A stretch of DNA of 64,000 nt from the NCBI GenBank assembly GCA_037074765.1, contig JBAMDO010000001.1:248001-312000 (forward strand), in the 5' to 3' direction. The stretch comes from Mansonella perstans (lineage: Eukaryota > Nematoda > Chromadorea > Rhabditida > Onchocercidae). A program made the translations under genes and the position numbers. How positions within the stretch are numbered: position 1 is the stretch's first letter; every line of letters begins with the position of its first letter. The notes beneath the pieces were generated by a model. That model made no database searches and was not told the DNA's origin. It worked only from the letters and a program-made list of their open reading frames with translations. Positions 42,701-57,900 of this stretch are shown piece by piece.

Positions 42701-45700
42701 GGATCAGATCATTATTTTTATTCAGAACAATGGGTAGAATTAAAGTTTAAAAAAGAAATAAGAGATAGCGGAATAGATTGGAACAGAGAAAAAAGAATTC
42801 GAATCGAATAGAAACCAGTTTTAAAATATGCTTTTGCAACTGTAATTGTTCACAATAAAATTTGTACATTGCTACATTTTGTGTACATACTTATGTTACA
42901 TATTTTAAACAGAATTAGAACAAAATAATACAGAAAAGAGTGAAATATTATCAGATAATTAGAAAAGCAGAAGAAAAAAAAGACAAAATGAATAAATTCA
43001 TAACAGTTTGATAAAATAAACCATTTTTTGTTTTAAACTGTTTTCCTCATAACATTCTTTTTTTTCTCTCTCTCTCTCTCTCCATCCCTCTCTCTTCTGT
43101 CTCCTTTTCCTTGTACTATTTTTGATAATATTGTCATTGAAGAAGATTATGATTGAAAACAGATGAATTAGAGAGATATAAATATAATCTTAATAATAAT
43201 TATATTCAGAAAACGAAAAAAAAAAATTCCGGAAATGGAAAGAATTTAAATATGGAAAAAGTTAAAAGAATTGGGAAATAGATTTATTATAGAGAAATCA
43301 TAGATTTATATGATATCATAATAACATTAGGTTAATATGTGATAAGATTTCTCTTTCACTATTATTACTGTCTTGTTTGTTTTTCTTAATTAATTTTTAA
43401 ATTGACGCGTAAATATGAATTGAGTAATGTGCAATGAATTATACGCTGTAAGAATATTTAAAGTTTTGAAATGTCTCATTTATTGACTTCTTTGGAGCAA
43501 CATATTTTAAAGATAATTTCAAGTCTTGAACGATAGTTTATAATAGAATATGCAAATTGCAGGTGTTGTGGAGAATTCGATGACATCTTCATCATCTGAA
43601 CACGATAGTTCAACAAGTTTACCCTCACCACCAAAGCAAGCACTAATGGATGACGATTTTGTTAAAACTCTCGAGCAACTTTCGAAACAAGTTCGTTTAG
43701 TTATTAAGCCATCATGAAAGTCATTATAAATTTTAAAAGCTTCTGTAAAGTTCTTAAATAAGAAGTGCAAGCTGTGGATTTTTCCCTGTTCATGGAACTT
43801 ATATTTTTTTATTTTAATATTTCGTTTATTTCCATATAATTTAAGCATTTCAATAATTGTCAAAGATGAATGCACAAATAATTAATGAACAGAAAGTGCG
43901 GTTAAAGCATAGTTTTTCATTTTAAAGCAAAGTAATAACTGCAATATAGAGCTGGATGAAAGTTCCATCAATTTTTTGGAAAATCTTTAACTAAGAATTG
44001 CTTGAAAAATATGCTCGCTCCTTCCTCTCTTTCTCTCTTGAAAGTATTTGTTTAAAATCATCTCTGTCACATGAGTTCTATCTTTAAAAGCTTATGGTCG
44101 AAAATTAATATTTTTGGTAATAATTACTTCTGGTTAAAAGCTGTCGTAGCAAAAGTGAATTATGTAAATATGAAATGTATAAATTTGCAAATTGCTTTTC
44201 AGAAAGTAGCTAAAAAACGTTGAATAATGTGAAAGCAGAAAATTTTCATTATGATAAATTTGAAAATAATAATTTTAGTTCTTAACTTTATGTTTTCTGT
44301 ACCTGTAAAGTTTTTTTAATTTCCAGCAGAGTTCACGAGTGCTAAGCAATGCAGAAAGAGGAATTACTTCTCAACATGGTAATTTCAGAACTGTACTGAA
44401 AAGACCTGATTTAAAAGGTGTCGTTTCTTTTTAATTCATGAAATTTAAGGCCGTACAAGAAAAGGAGTGAATGAGTTATGAGAAATGTACTGTTGAAATC
44501 TAGAACAAGAAATTTTTGGTAGAATTTCATATAACTGGGAGAACATTCACAAGTACCAGTAGCACCAAATGAATCTATATTTACTTCATCACAAATATAG
44601 ATCAACAATTAAAGCTCCCTTTTCATACCAACCTGTTATTTACGTGAGGGACTTATAATAAAATTTGAAATGCAAGTAAAATGTAGATTATAGGGAAACA
44701 TCTGAAAATAACAAACAAAAATAACGTAAAATAGATTCGAATTAATTTATAATACGATGTACTTATCAAGAATGTATTCATCTTCGCAGATAGATTAGTT
44801 ACTATATTAATTAAACATTGACATTTTATAGGAACTTTCCGATGTTCGATATGTCAAAAAATTTTTTGTCATTCGTCGTCATTAAGTCGTCATCGAATGC
44901 AAGCACATTTCAAAAGTTATACCTGCACATTATGCAGGAAGGAAATTACAAGTTTGTGTTTCTTTATTTGAAAATAAATTTTGCAGAACTTTTTGCTTCA
45001 TTGCTTGACTGAAAAAAATTGCCCAATTTAATCGCATTGAAAAATTGAACCGAAAGGAAATATGACAAGTTTTAAACTTAGATAAATCTTATATTTGAAC
45101 TTCAATCATTTGTTACAGTAATTTCTTTTTTTCTTTTCCTTCTTAAATTACTGCATTCTTTTGTAGTATTTATAGTAATAAAGGTCAGCAAGTATTTTCT
45201 TCTTTCGTTTTCTGAATTCTTTTCCTGAATTTAGTCTTTGAGTTTAATTCTGTATCAACTAGAGCAACTCCTGGTAATATTTTTCAAATATAAGCTAATT
45301 TAGAAGTTAGAAAAATTTCAAATTTGTGTCACAAAAAGAATGAATACAATAACAGCAGTAATGTACATTATTATTATTGTTACATTCATTATCATTATTG
45401 CAGTAATGAACAAATTTTTGTTTATTCTTTTTAGTTTTTGTTTCAATCACATTAAATGTCATAGGAGATGTTAGTGTTCAAGAATGATAGTAATAGCGAT
45501 GGAAGTAGTAATTTATTAATTAACAATAGCATTTCAAGTATTTATCTTAATTATCAAAGAGATATTTTGTAATTTTTCACAATGCTTTCATTAAAAGTGC
45601 AAATAGAAACAGAGCTGAGTGTGCAAATTGGCAAAATCCTCTCAACAAAGGAATCTTTTGCATTCATCCAGAAAGATCGGAATGGGCAAGTATTTTACGA

Positions 45701-48700
45701 GGTTATTTTATGCATGCGTATATGTGTGTGTATATGTTATTGGTTTGACCTAGTTGACAACTAATCAAGTAGTAACCAATTGATGCACAATGCTGTACCA
45801 TTTCTTTTTACACCATTTAAGTTAAGTGTATTGATAATTAATTGAGGGGAAAAGAAACTGTTTGCTATTGTAGAAACGTCATAAAGATAAATTTCAAAAT
45901 GATCTGTTTCCCTCAAAACAACATAAATATCGATGAAATATTTAGCAAAATTTTTAAAATTACAAGTACAGGCATTCAGCTAATGAAACTAAATCTTGCA
46001 TTTAACTTTATCAAGTTAGAAGTTTAAATATAGGAAAAATATTTATGCAAGAAAAATGGACTAGTTTTTTCTTCAAAAAGTTTGTCCTTAAAGGAAGTAC
46101 TTATAGAAAGGACTACATTTATTTTAGAGTTGAATTGCAAACATTTTATTTGAATGAGATTCGAAAATGGGAAGCAACAAAACAAATGCTTATTAAAATT
46201 GTTTGAGTATTATTTTGATGAATAAAAAGGAACATATCAAGCGATAAATTCTTGACTAGACTTACTTCTTCATTAAGCTTCATTCATTTCAGTGAAATTA
46301 GATTTTCATTTCTAGTATTCAGTAGTTTTAATAAGGGTTGATTTTTTGACCTATGATTTAACTGATCTGTTTTGCCTAAAAAATAATTCCTTATTTTTAA
46401 ATTAGTTTAAAAAAACTTTTTACTTAACACCAACAATTAGTCTGAAATAAGTCTTATCTAGATACTTTCTTATCATCCGATTTGGACGGTGTATTAAATT
46501 CACTGCAATATTAAGTATTGTTATTATGATTGCCCCTTCATATATCATTAAACGATTAGTGTATCGTAACTACTTTTACATGATATCCAGTTAGTAGTGC
46601 TTGTTTTGTGGTACTGTAGAAATTTTCCATCAGAATATGACATTCGCCGTATTGGGAAAACGATGTTCAGTTGGATGGCATGAAAATGCCAGCATCATGT
46701 CATCTTTATATGTTAAATAAAATTTTGTCGAAGTAATAAGTGATTTTTTTTTCACTTCAAAGTCAAAAACTAAATTCCATTTTATTGTAGTTTTTTAATT
46801 CACTTAGTTTTTAAAATAAATTCAGGAATTATCCATAAAAATGCAAGGAGAAACCCTCTAAAGGTGCATCTTCTCGTTAATTTCATCACTTCATTGTCTA
46901 CAAACGACAACTGAACTGTCATCTCCTAATTGTTTTAAGTGAAATGACGACAAAATCTTTTTCATTTGTTTTGAAAATATATGACCAGGTCAACTGTCAC
47001 TTATCGTAACAAATAATGCCATCAATTGCTGAAGTAGGATCTCCTACGAAGAAGAAATAGTGAACGAAAGAAAATGAAAGTGAAACATAGATGATCAATT
47101 TGGAACAAATGTAGTTAATTTGAAAAAAGGAAGGTTCAAAATAAAAAAGGTTAGAAATGCTATTGCCTTAATAAGGTTTTTGTTTTACAGATCAGTTTTG
47201 CTCAGTTATATTTATTGTATTCTATTTCAGTCCAATTCTATTTCCATTCTGATTTCTGATTTCATTTTTTCCTTGCCCTATATTTTGTTTTTGTTTGATT
47301 TCTTCTTCACTTGCTTTTATTTTCTGGAAGTATTTCCTTTCTCTATTATATATTGGAAAAATTTTTGTCCTGAAATTTTTTTTCTTTTGTTCTATCATGA
47401 CAAAATTTCCAATTCACGAAAATTTATGGAAAGAAAATGGAAAGAAATGTTTGTTTTTTCCTTCCTTCAAATTAGATGTCACTTCAATTTGATGATATTG
47501 AAAATGAAATGGAAAGTGAGTTATTTGACAGATAAATAAGGTGAGAAGGAAGACCTTCTTTTCTTCTTTTTTTTTCATTTTTTTTTACTTTTAAAATACA
47601 AATATATTTGAAATAAGTTACTATTATTTAATGCAAATTGACATTTGAATAATTTATCGAATTAAAGAAAATAAGGTAAAGTGCTTTGATACATTTATAT
47701 GAATCATTTAATTTAGTGGATCAATTACATGTTGGTATTTGATCACTTAAAATTTTTATGATGTCAACACTACCATCACTATCATTATCATGGTAATGAT
47801 AATGGTCAATATCGTTACCATCATCATTTTTGATCATCAATAATTCGTGAATAACTGGAAAGTTTGGAGGTAGCAGTAGGTACATATTGGCACGAAACGC
47901 CTTAAGGAACAAAACTAACTGTCCATTATTTGAGATGTTTGATGTGTTTCTTCAGAGAAGAAAAGCTCGTTTTTGGATTTTACCTCACGGAACTAGGTAT
48001 CTTGGTACCTTGCGGCACCTGTTACTACTGCTACTGTTCGCATATATGTTATGAGGAATTGTGAAATTTTGCGATAAAAATTTTTGAAAAGGAATTGAAC
48101 TCAAATTTATTTATTCTAACGAATTTTTAAAGTAAAATAATTTCTGCTCAATGTATACTTCCTTGCTTACTTCCTTATACAATTTATTAAATTTAAATGT
48201 TGTGAATTATGCAGAGCAGAATTAATTTATGGGAATTTCCAATTGTAAGTTTATTTGAAAAATTCGTCAACAGAAGTCTTTCTTTATAATGCAAATCACC
48301 AATCAATAATTGCTATGGTATTTTTAATAAAATATTTGTAATTATAAGAGATATAATTAATCTGCCGAATTCCTTTTCTCATTTTTCAAATAGTTTTGCT
48401 TTCTCACTCACTCATTTGTTCTTACGATGATAATAAAGGAAAAAAAAGTTCAAAACAGAAAATTCAAATTTGCGGAAGTAAATATAACATACTTGCAAGA
48501 TTGAATTTATCAAGCTTGACGAAATAGAAGGATTTGGAGGTAACATCATATTCAGTTCTTTTTTTTCTAAAATACTACAATAGCAATAGTTATGCCACCG
48601 TTTTCTTTAAGACTGTTTAAATAAGATATTCATATTATTTGTGTAAATGACATCTTACTTCCCTGAAAAATTTTAAAGTTAAATCTAAAAATGCAAATAC

Positions 48701-51700
48701 AAAATATGGGAAATACTCGGATTTACTCAAACTATTGAAAATTCACAATGAAAAAGAGATGATTCTATTTTGTGAATACTTAAAGAAGATAAGCGATATA
48801 AGCTAATTAGGAAAAAGGTCAGTTGACGAATAAGTCAGTCAGCGACCATCTTTTTCCACCTGTTGGACCTGTTGTGCTAGCAATCAATGAAATAAAATAA
48901 TCGGAAAAAATTGCAAAAAAGAAGAAAACGAAAATGTATCAAATTTTTTAAATAACTTTACATATTTTCTAACCATCAGTGACAAGAATTACATAGCCTT
49001 TAGCTAGATATAAAGATATTTATTTATTCTATAATAAAATAAATTTTATAAGAATTTCATTTCATAATTGAAGAGCTTAGTTCATCCTTTTTTGCGGATC
49101 CTAGCCAAATATTTAGTTTGAATCGAATCATAAAATTTAAAAGAACTTTTATAAAAAGATTATTGCAACAGGGTGGGCAAAATTTTTGCCTGAATATGAA
49201 TGGCACATCGATTTTCCTTGTCTTTTCAAAACATATTACTTCCTTGTTTACATATCGTTGTATAAAATTTAAAAAAATTATGTCAATGAAAACAAAAATT
49301 TTCAAAATTTTGTCATATGCTTTTCAATTCAATATAAATAAATTTTAATGTAGAAAATTGGATGAAAGAGGTGGCAACTCAAATATACTGTTTAATATTT
49401 TTCACTAAACATATCATCAATATGTTTGCTTAACTCGTCACAATGACAGTTAACTAACACTTTTCTTTTTTATACTATATCTTGAGATCTTTCACGAAAA
49501 TTCTTTGTATATTTTTTCCTCTTTTTCCTTTTTTTAAATTCATAGCTTTGATACTTCCGGATCTTCCACATCGTGTTCTTTATCCTTTTCCGTGATTGAA
49601 TTCTTCTAAATTTACCGTTGACAAATTGTAATTTATAAAATAAATGAAATAAAATTATTATTTAAATATATCTTGAATAATTTATGTTTTAACTTTAATT
49701 TGTATGGAATTAGCATATAAATAAAAAGGAGTATAGGAATTTCAAATTTACATTATTGAGAATATAAATATAGTGAGAAAAATATTTTGAAGATTTTTGA
49801 ATATGAGAATGAAATATGGAACGGAAATTGTACTGATTTGGGTGGCATTGCTACTAGATGTTTTAATTTTGATTCAGTATTCAAATTTCAGTTCATTCGA
49901 TTTGATAGTCAAATTTTAATGTTGCTGGGAAGTTTCTGAAATGAACACTGGTGAAGAAGTTGAATTCTAAAATGAATACGAATAAAGCAAAACGTATGCA
50001 GTTATTTGAGGCAAATAGAAAATGAAAATGTTAACTGCATAAAATACATGTTTAGATAATTTAAAAGCACATTATTCCGGTGAATCTCCTATGCAAGATA
50101 GGTCTCATTTGAGGGGTCAGAGAGTATCAAGAGGAGTAAAATCCCAGAAGTAAGACATCTCTTTTTGAAAGCCGGATGATAAAAATAGAAGAATCTACTC
50201 ATAATGTGGGTAGAAGCCTTTTCAAATATCTCTTCGCGAAGCCATAACAAATTATTGAGGTTTCGAAGATAATTTTTGATCGTAGATTACTAGTCAAAAA
50301 TTTCCGTAAATATTTCATTATTTAAAAAAAAATAAGGATTATATGATTGAACATTCTTGAATTAGTTTTTTTTTTTTATTCTGATAGTCAATTTGGCAAT
50401 GATTATTTCAGGATAGGGATAGAATTAAATATACTCGTAATTAAATTTGGTCAATAGCAAATATCGAATAGTTTAAGATTTTCATTTACCTAAGGTACAA
50501 GCTTACTATTCTGAATCAATTTCTAACATTCATTGATGAAAATTGTCAAATCTTTTTTGTTCTTCTCCTTCTTGCTATTATTGCTCACAAAATGATAAAA
50601 TACGGTACATCTGCAACAATTATCTTCATCGCAGTTATTTTTTTTCTGCACGATATTCTCTATCCGTGATTGCTTCTGTAATTGCAAAGTACTTGATTAT
50701 GAAAATGTGTGTATTGAATAAACTATCGTAATCAGTGAGTATAATCAATGAATAATAATAAATTTTCATAAGATATTCATAACTTTTCAGCGATTGACTC
50801 TTTTGACAGATTGCATGTAAAGAATGCTTGAAATTAAAATTTAATCATTTCGACCATCAAATTGGCAAATGTATTGAGGATAGAAATGTAATAGAAATGT
50901 ATTTATGAAGTGCAGATTTTATTATTTAATCACAAACGAATAATTAACAAAGTGAACGGATAAAATACGCTTTCAGAACATTATTAAATTAAGTGGAAAA
51001 TAAGAGGAGGGGAAAAAAATCCAGCTGTTTTAAAGTGTTGATATGTATCATCAGTTTTTTTTCCTTTTGCTAAAAGAACATTTTTCGTGTTTCGTTTGGA
51101 TCCGCCTTGGTTAACAAATAAATATCAAACAAATATATACAGCCTTTTTGGCATCAGAGTGACCACCGATTCGAATGAAATTGCCTGTTTTGTAAATGCT
51201 TGCAAAATTAGCCGTTCCATCTTTCTTCTTTTTACTGGCTTCATGAATGATTTATTGTGCTTCGTTGTTTAATTGCATGTACATATAATATTCACATTTA
51301 TTTCTATGACATTAGAGACATTATTTTACTTCAACTTTTAATTTTTAAGTTATTTCATTTCATTTCATAATTTTCTCTTTTTTTTTTAAATTTGGCATTG
51401 TTTACTTTCGCATTCTTCTTTTTTTCAATTTCATACAGCAATGAAGTTTAACAGTTGTCATCAAATAGCAACTTTTGCAATTAGGTTTAGTTTTTGCAAA
51501 TTAATTTCGCAAAAATTTGACAAGTTTTTATTAGCAGAACATTTCAAATTATTTAAGGGAGCATATATTTTTTTAAGATGCATGTAATGATAAATTTTGT
51601 TTAGTAGAATTGAGATCATTTCATTGTCATAGATTGTAAACATTTAAAAAATACAAAATAAATTTTTTGAAAAAGGCAAAAAAATTCAAATCTTCAATAA

Positions 51701-54700
51701 AATCATTAACTTAAACATCAGTTTCATCCTTTCTGAAAATTTGTCTCATTAACGAGCTGAAAACTGGATTCCTTTTTTTTCGTCTCTATTTTGTTGTGTC
51801 AAAATTTATGTGACAATTTTGTTTCCCTTTGGTGTTTTCTCTTTTTAATTTTTCTTCCATTCAAAAACATCAACAAGTCTTCCGAAAAAAAAGGGAACGA
51901 CGTTTTGAGATTAATTGAACACGGATGCAACAATTATTTGAAGAGAGGAGGAAACGAGAGTATTTTTTTGAACAGCATTCCGAAAAAATGACCAAAATGG
52001 ACACCCGTAAGGCAAGAAAAAATCAAATTAAGGATTAACGGATGAGACGAGAGTAGGGCAGATAAAATAGAAAAATAGAAACGGATGAGATTTCAGTTAA
52101 GAAGACCAAATAATCGACAAATTCGAATTTCATTGAACCAAAAAAACAACAACACTTTTTTTCCACTATGTAGTTTTTAAATAAATTTCTTTTGCTTTTA
52201 TTTCCTTTCTCTTTCTTTCTTTTTGTTGTTGATTTGTGTTTGCTATCGGAAATATCTTCTTCTGTTTGGGTTACAATTAAAACGTTCACTTCCTTTTTTT
52301 TTTCACTTTTCAAAAAACACTGCAAATTTAAAAGCTTTTAAAATAGATTAATACGATTCAAGGATAATGTTGTTAAGCTTTCTAGTTTCTTTATCATTAT
52401 CAGCAAGGATAATCTGAAGCTTATCATCATAAGTTATTCTGATACAGCACTACTCATATGCTTCTCTTGTCTAATCTATTCTGTTGGCGAGAGGCTATCA
52501 TTTAACATTTTGTTTGCTCCAATTTTTAAAAACTGTTTGGGAAAGCTTAAACTTATGTTTGATTGCAAAGCAGAAGTTTTTGTTGGAATTCATTTTCCTT
52601 CTAAAATTTAACATTGAGGGTATAAGAGGAAATAAGAAGTATGGATTATAATAAAAAAAAGTAAAATTTGAACAAAAGAAAAGATAAATTTCTTTTTCGT
52701 TTATAAATGAGATCATAAAATGATGTAAGGGCATCGAAGCATAGAGGTATTATGACTGTACAGCAGTCAATCTGTATTATTTCAAATTATTTGAGCTCTG
52801 CAATTTTTTAAAAGTGTTAAAAGTTTTTATTTGCATGGTCTTTTTCCTCTAAATGACAGTTCTTGGTTAATAATTTCAGTTCTCAAGTTTTTTTTTTTTT
52901 TCCTTTTTTTTTTTAAATGACATTCTGTTAGTTAATAATTCCAATTCTACATTCATTTTATTATTTATTCATGTTAAATTTATATTTTCCTTTTTTCAAG
53001 AAATAACAAGAAAAATTTATTAGCTCATAATAGAAAGAACTGGAGACTGCGATTTTTTTTTCCAAGCATATTTTAAATTTTAGCGCAGACATGAATTTTT
53101 TGAAAGAAGAAAAATATCTATTCCATCAAATTTTCAAATTTCCTAATTTTTTTTCTTTTTGTTGAAAAAATGAAGAAAAGGAAAAAGATTATCATCATTA
53201 TTATCCATTCACGGTCACGACCATGAATATCATCGCCATTATCATCAGTCATGTCAGTCAAATCCAAACAATATCAGTGGTTGACAGTTATTTGTCTCTT
53301 GGTTTCCCAATGGGTTTGTTTGAACTGGTTTCAGGATAAATACAGAAAAAAATGGAAGGCAGGATAAAGTGGCGTGTGGATACTTTCCATCTATCTGTAA
53401 CTTCGTCGCAATAAACAAATTAATAAACAATAAATGAAAAAAAAAACGAAAAGAACAAGAAAAAAACTAAAAACAAACTGATTTTCCCTTTTCATTTTCT
53501 TTTTTTTTCATTTAATTTTTGCAAAATGTCCTAATTGAATGTTTGACCAACTTCCACTGTCTCATTCCTTCCCTTTTTAAAAAGAATTTTTTATGAATTC
53601 TTTCTTTTTCTAATCTTCTTTTTTCTACTTTTTTCGTCCTCTGTTATTATTTCTTTTCCAGTATGAAAACTCGTTCCATTAAAATATTCGAAATTTTTTT
53701 AATCTCCGTTTCCCACATTGACTACAATGCTGTTTTGTTCAAACTACATTCTGCGCTGATCCGTTTTGAACATGAAGGACAGCAATTTTTTTGGTCTAAT
53801 TCTGTTATCACTGTCCACCTAACAACATCCTCATTAAAAACAGTAATAACAACGACACTATCTATCAATTGTCATCTACAAAACTTAAACTACCATATTG
53901 TCATTATCGTCATTACTATTACAAGTACTATTACTTTCATCGAATTTCTCCATCGCTGATGACAATAACAAGCGAATAATCCTTTTTCATTGTAGAACAA
54001 TGAAAGTTATATTTTCCATTTTTCTGTTTAAATTAGTAGCAGAAAGAAAATAAGATAAAATCTCTTGCAAATGTCCATTTATTCATCCATTTAATCTCAT
54101 TCATTTTTTCAGATATCCATGTATTGATCTCTGGATTAAATCTAATTTAATTGAATTTTAAAAAAATGAAAAATTCTTATGTTCAAATTCAATCCCAATT
54201 CAATCATTTCTTTTCCCTACCAATTATATCGGTAAAACTGTTATCAATTATTGCTTTCTATTCGCGATTTTTCTATTACTATTACTATCATCTATTATGT
54301 ATATATCATAAAAATATTGTTTTAAATTTTAATTTAATTTATTTTTCCAATCCATTCTAATTCAATTTAATTAGACCTAATCCAGTTTTTTTGAATGTTT
54401 TCTTTTTTTTTTTTGGAAAAGAAGATATTTGTTTCGTTACCACTGATAAAAGTGTTTTTTGTTTGGAAAAAGGGGTTGTGCCAAGTCAAATGCCGCTCTT
54501 TTTCTTTTTTTTTCTGTGTCGCTGAGCAAATGGACATAACAGTCAAATTCAGTGACCACCACGACAATAACAACAACGATAACAACAAACCAATAATAAT
54601 TTCCTATCTTCCTGCCTTTTTTACCATTTCGTAGCCACCAACCCTTCATCCCTTAAACGGTGTCACTGTCATCTAAAAATCTTCTCACTTTCATCTTCAC

Positions 54701-54868
54701 CTACTCCCACCCCTTAGATACATACTTTTATCTTTTTCTACTACATGTGCCCATCTATTTACCCATTCGATCCCCGTTCATCTATCATCCATCCATCTAT
54801 CCATCCATCCATCCATCCATCCATCCATCCATCCATCCATCCATCCATCCATCCATCCATCCATCCAT

Positions 54869-54904
<36 letters not shown>

Positions 54905-57900
54905 CCATCCATCCATCCATCCATCCATCCATCCATCCATCCATCCATCCATCCAATTCATCCATTCCTTCCATTCACATTTATCCTTCCGTTTATTTAA
55001 ACCCTGTACTCTTTTTTACCTTTCTCTACCATAGTTACACTCTTAAAAACAATTATTCTTACTGCAATTATCACTACAATCTTGCTTATACTCATTATTA
55101 TTACTAATTAGCGCTGCCATCAAAATTTTCATCGAAACGCATAACATCTTCCTATAAATCTACACATTTTAAATGTAACAAAAATTCTAAGTTTGAAATT
55201 TCATTTCAGTTCGGATGATTCCTATGCAAGCTTCCACCTTTATTCCTATCTTGAAATCTTTCTTTATTGTTGCCTGTTACAATAATAAAACTGTTTCCCT
55301 TTGAGGTTATACAATAATCATTTTTGGTTGGATGCGAAACGAAGCAACTTATAATTCTTGTACAATCGGAACAGCGCAAATCATTACTTCAGTTATCAAT
55401 TCCCATGTTACAAAATGCAAAAAGTAGTAGTAGTAGTAGCAGTAGCAAGATCAACGGCAATAATAAAAGCAATAAGGGTGAAGATGGTGGTACTGATGGT
55501 AGTAATGGTGGGATTGTTGGTGATAGTGGTGATGGTGGTGGAGCTTTCCAACCAGTTAAACCTCGATTTATGCGAAATTTATCACCTGTGGCATTATGTA
55601 TTGAATCAACAACAAAAACGGATGAATCGATGGTTATGGCACGACGTCATATCGAAGAAATGGCTGTTGATTCTTCCACACCAACTACCACCACAGCTGA
55701 ACGACGCAAAAAGAAACCATACAAAGAGTTAACTCTAGAAGAAAAAGTTCAGTTGATTCGGTTAGCGGAAGAAAATGCTGGAATGAGTCAAGCTAATATT
55801 GCGGAACGTTATTCAATTGCTAAAAGTAATGTATGCCGAATTTTGCAACGAAAACATGAATATCTTCGAGCATATGAATGGGCTGGTTTTGCTGGATCCC
55901 GAAAACGTAAACTTCGCGGCGATCCACAACAGCATCATCATCATCATCATCATCAGCATCAGCACCAGCATCAGCAATCACGTGGAAGTCCCAAAGATTT
56001 CAATGATTTCCAAACTTTAAAAATGACAAATACGACAAATTGTGCCATATCCCATAATCGTCCAACAAGTTATGTGGAATTGGCAACATCAAGTAGTACG
56101 GAACGAACAAATAACGATAATTTGACTGTACCACAACGTCCTACAACGATCGTAAAGCGGGGTAATGTCATTTATATTTACTTCGACATTTTCCACAGAT
56201 ATCAAGGCAATAAATGCAAAATATACTATTTCACTCTTTCCATCTTTTAATCCTCCATCTTTTTACCCTCTTTGTAACATAAAGTCAAGAGAATTTTGGA
56301 ACTTTTTCCTTTGAATGTAGTTAGAAATAAAACGATGAAAGTGTGCCCTTTTCAGTCCATTTGCAATGGTCATTTTTAGCTCCTTCATTAATACCGGTAG
56401 TGACCATTCTTCAACTTCAGATACGTGATAACTTATATGATACTTCTAGGCCATATAAGTTTATTATAATTTTAAAATTTACATTCTCCTTTAAAAATGA
56501 GCAAGTAAAGCAGTGTAACTTGTAATTTAATTGAATTTCATTTACTAATTAGTAACGCTTCTTTACCTGAATATTTTGTTTATCATTTTTAGTTCAGAAG
56601 CGAACTATGCATTCTGAAAGAAATTAGGGAATGTTTCAAATTAATTAAACGAATTTAACTGATATGATCAATGGAGTGATAAGCAAGTATGATTTTTTAT
56701 TTTTTAACGAAGGCCTATTTTTCCTTTATTCAGTTTAATTTGGTTGTTTTATAATGAAAATGAAAAGTTTTTATTTATTTAAATTAATTTTTTTTTGAGA
56801 AAAAAATTTTTGAGGAACATTCACGCGTAGTTTTTTGGCTTTTTAAAGAAATAAAGTTTTGCTTATTGAAATAGATAATATCAAGTATGTTTTTTAAGAA
56901 TAAAATGTGAGCTGTTCTTACTCTTATTCTCAGACTTCTGTTGAATTTTTCTCAGCGATAGAATCCTTCACTTTTAAATACTTTAAAAGACCGTTGGTCT
57001 GTTTCAGAACATTGTTTTATTTTAGTTAATAAAACAAATGGTTTCCATTATTTCATTTGTGCTTCACCTTCTGTCCAAGCAGAATTTAATGAAATTGTTG
57101 TCTGACAGTTAAAATTCTTTCCTTTTTTTAATAGCAATTTACTAATGATAAATGCTTCAAATGATATGATCAACTTAAGGAATTATCCCGACACTTGAAA
57201 CAGTATTAAAATTGAATTTGAATGTGAAATAAATTTAAGCTCAGTAAAAATCAGCTGTTAATTTTCTGCACTTTCGTTAGATTAATTTACTCGAATACTG
57301 CATTTTAATTATGTTAGATTTATGGAGTAAGTGATTACCCTAGTTTAATTATTTTTCTTTGAAAATTGCTACTTTTCTTGGTTTTCAACTTAGAAAAATT
57401 TTTTTTTTTAATTTCAAGTAAAAATGATTCGGTTTTTTAATTTCAAAAAATATTTTTTTTTTCATTTTTTAATTTCAAGATAATTCAGAAATATGACAAA
57501 GTAATCTATCATTTTCATTGTACCAATGTTGTTGGTAAGTTGTCGTTTTATCAAAAAAAAAAGTAACATTATTTGTCGTCATCAATCTGCAATATCATAA
57601 TTTTTCACCAACGAAAACCTGAGGAAATTTTCGCAACAAAGAAGAACGAAGAAATGAAAAAAAAATAATGAATTTTAAACTGGATGTACTCCTGCGTTCC
57701 TTCTTGGGTATCGAATAATGCCTGAAAACAGGGATATGGATATGCGTAAATAGATTGATGGATGCAAAATTCAATTTTCTCCGTGTTGTTCAAAAAAAAA
57801 TCAAATAAGATAAGGATTAAAAAAAGGATAAGGAAAGAGAATTGGAAACTATTCATGATGTACCACTTTTCATAAAGAAGTCTGTGTGACAAATAGTTTC

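Larger units (their letters stand above)
39934..43562 (+). other. Intron 1 of the zinc-finger gene
   Basis: A 3.6-kb AT-rich intron. It contains the paired 48-bp element at 41220 and 41579, a GA run at 41483-41499 and a CT run near 43064-43084. I see no supported exon inside it. The two intron gaps between exons 2, 3 and 4 (636 and 414 bp) likewise show nothing. Confidence 0.7.

Noticed and set aside
47120..47539. 139-codon plus-strand frame rich in Phe, Leu and Ile
   Set aside because: It comes from AT-rich intron sequence of the zinc-finger gene, with no acceptor in phase with neighbouring exons and no domain.
54660..55107. Long plus-strand open frames and a minus-strand frame with Pro-Ser-Ile-His or Asp-Gly-Trp-Met repeats
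   Set aside because: All are created by the (CCAT)n array, which is open in several frames at once; there is no splice context or unique domain.
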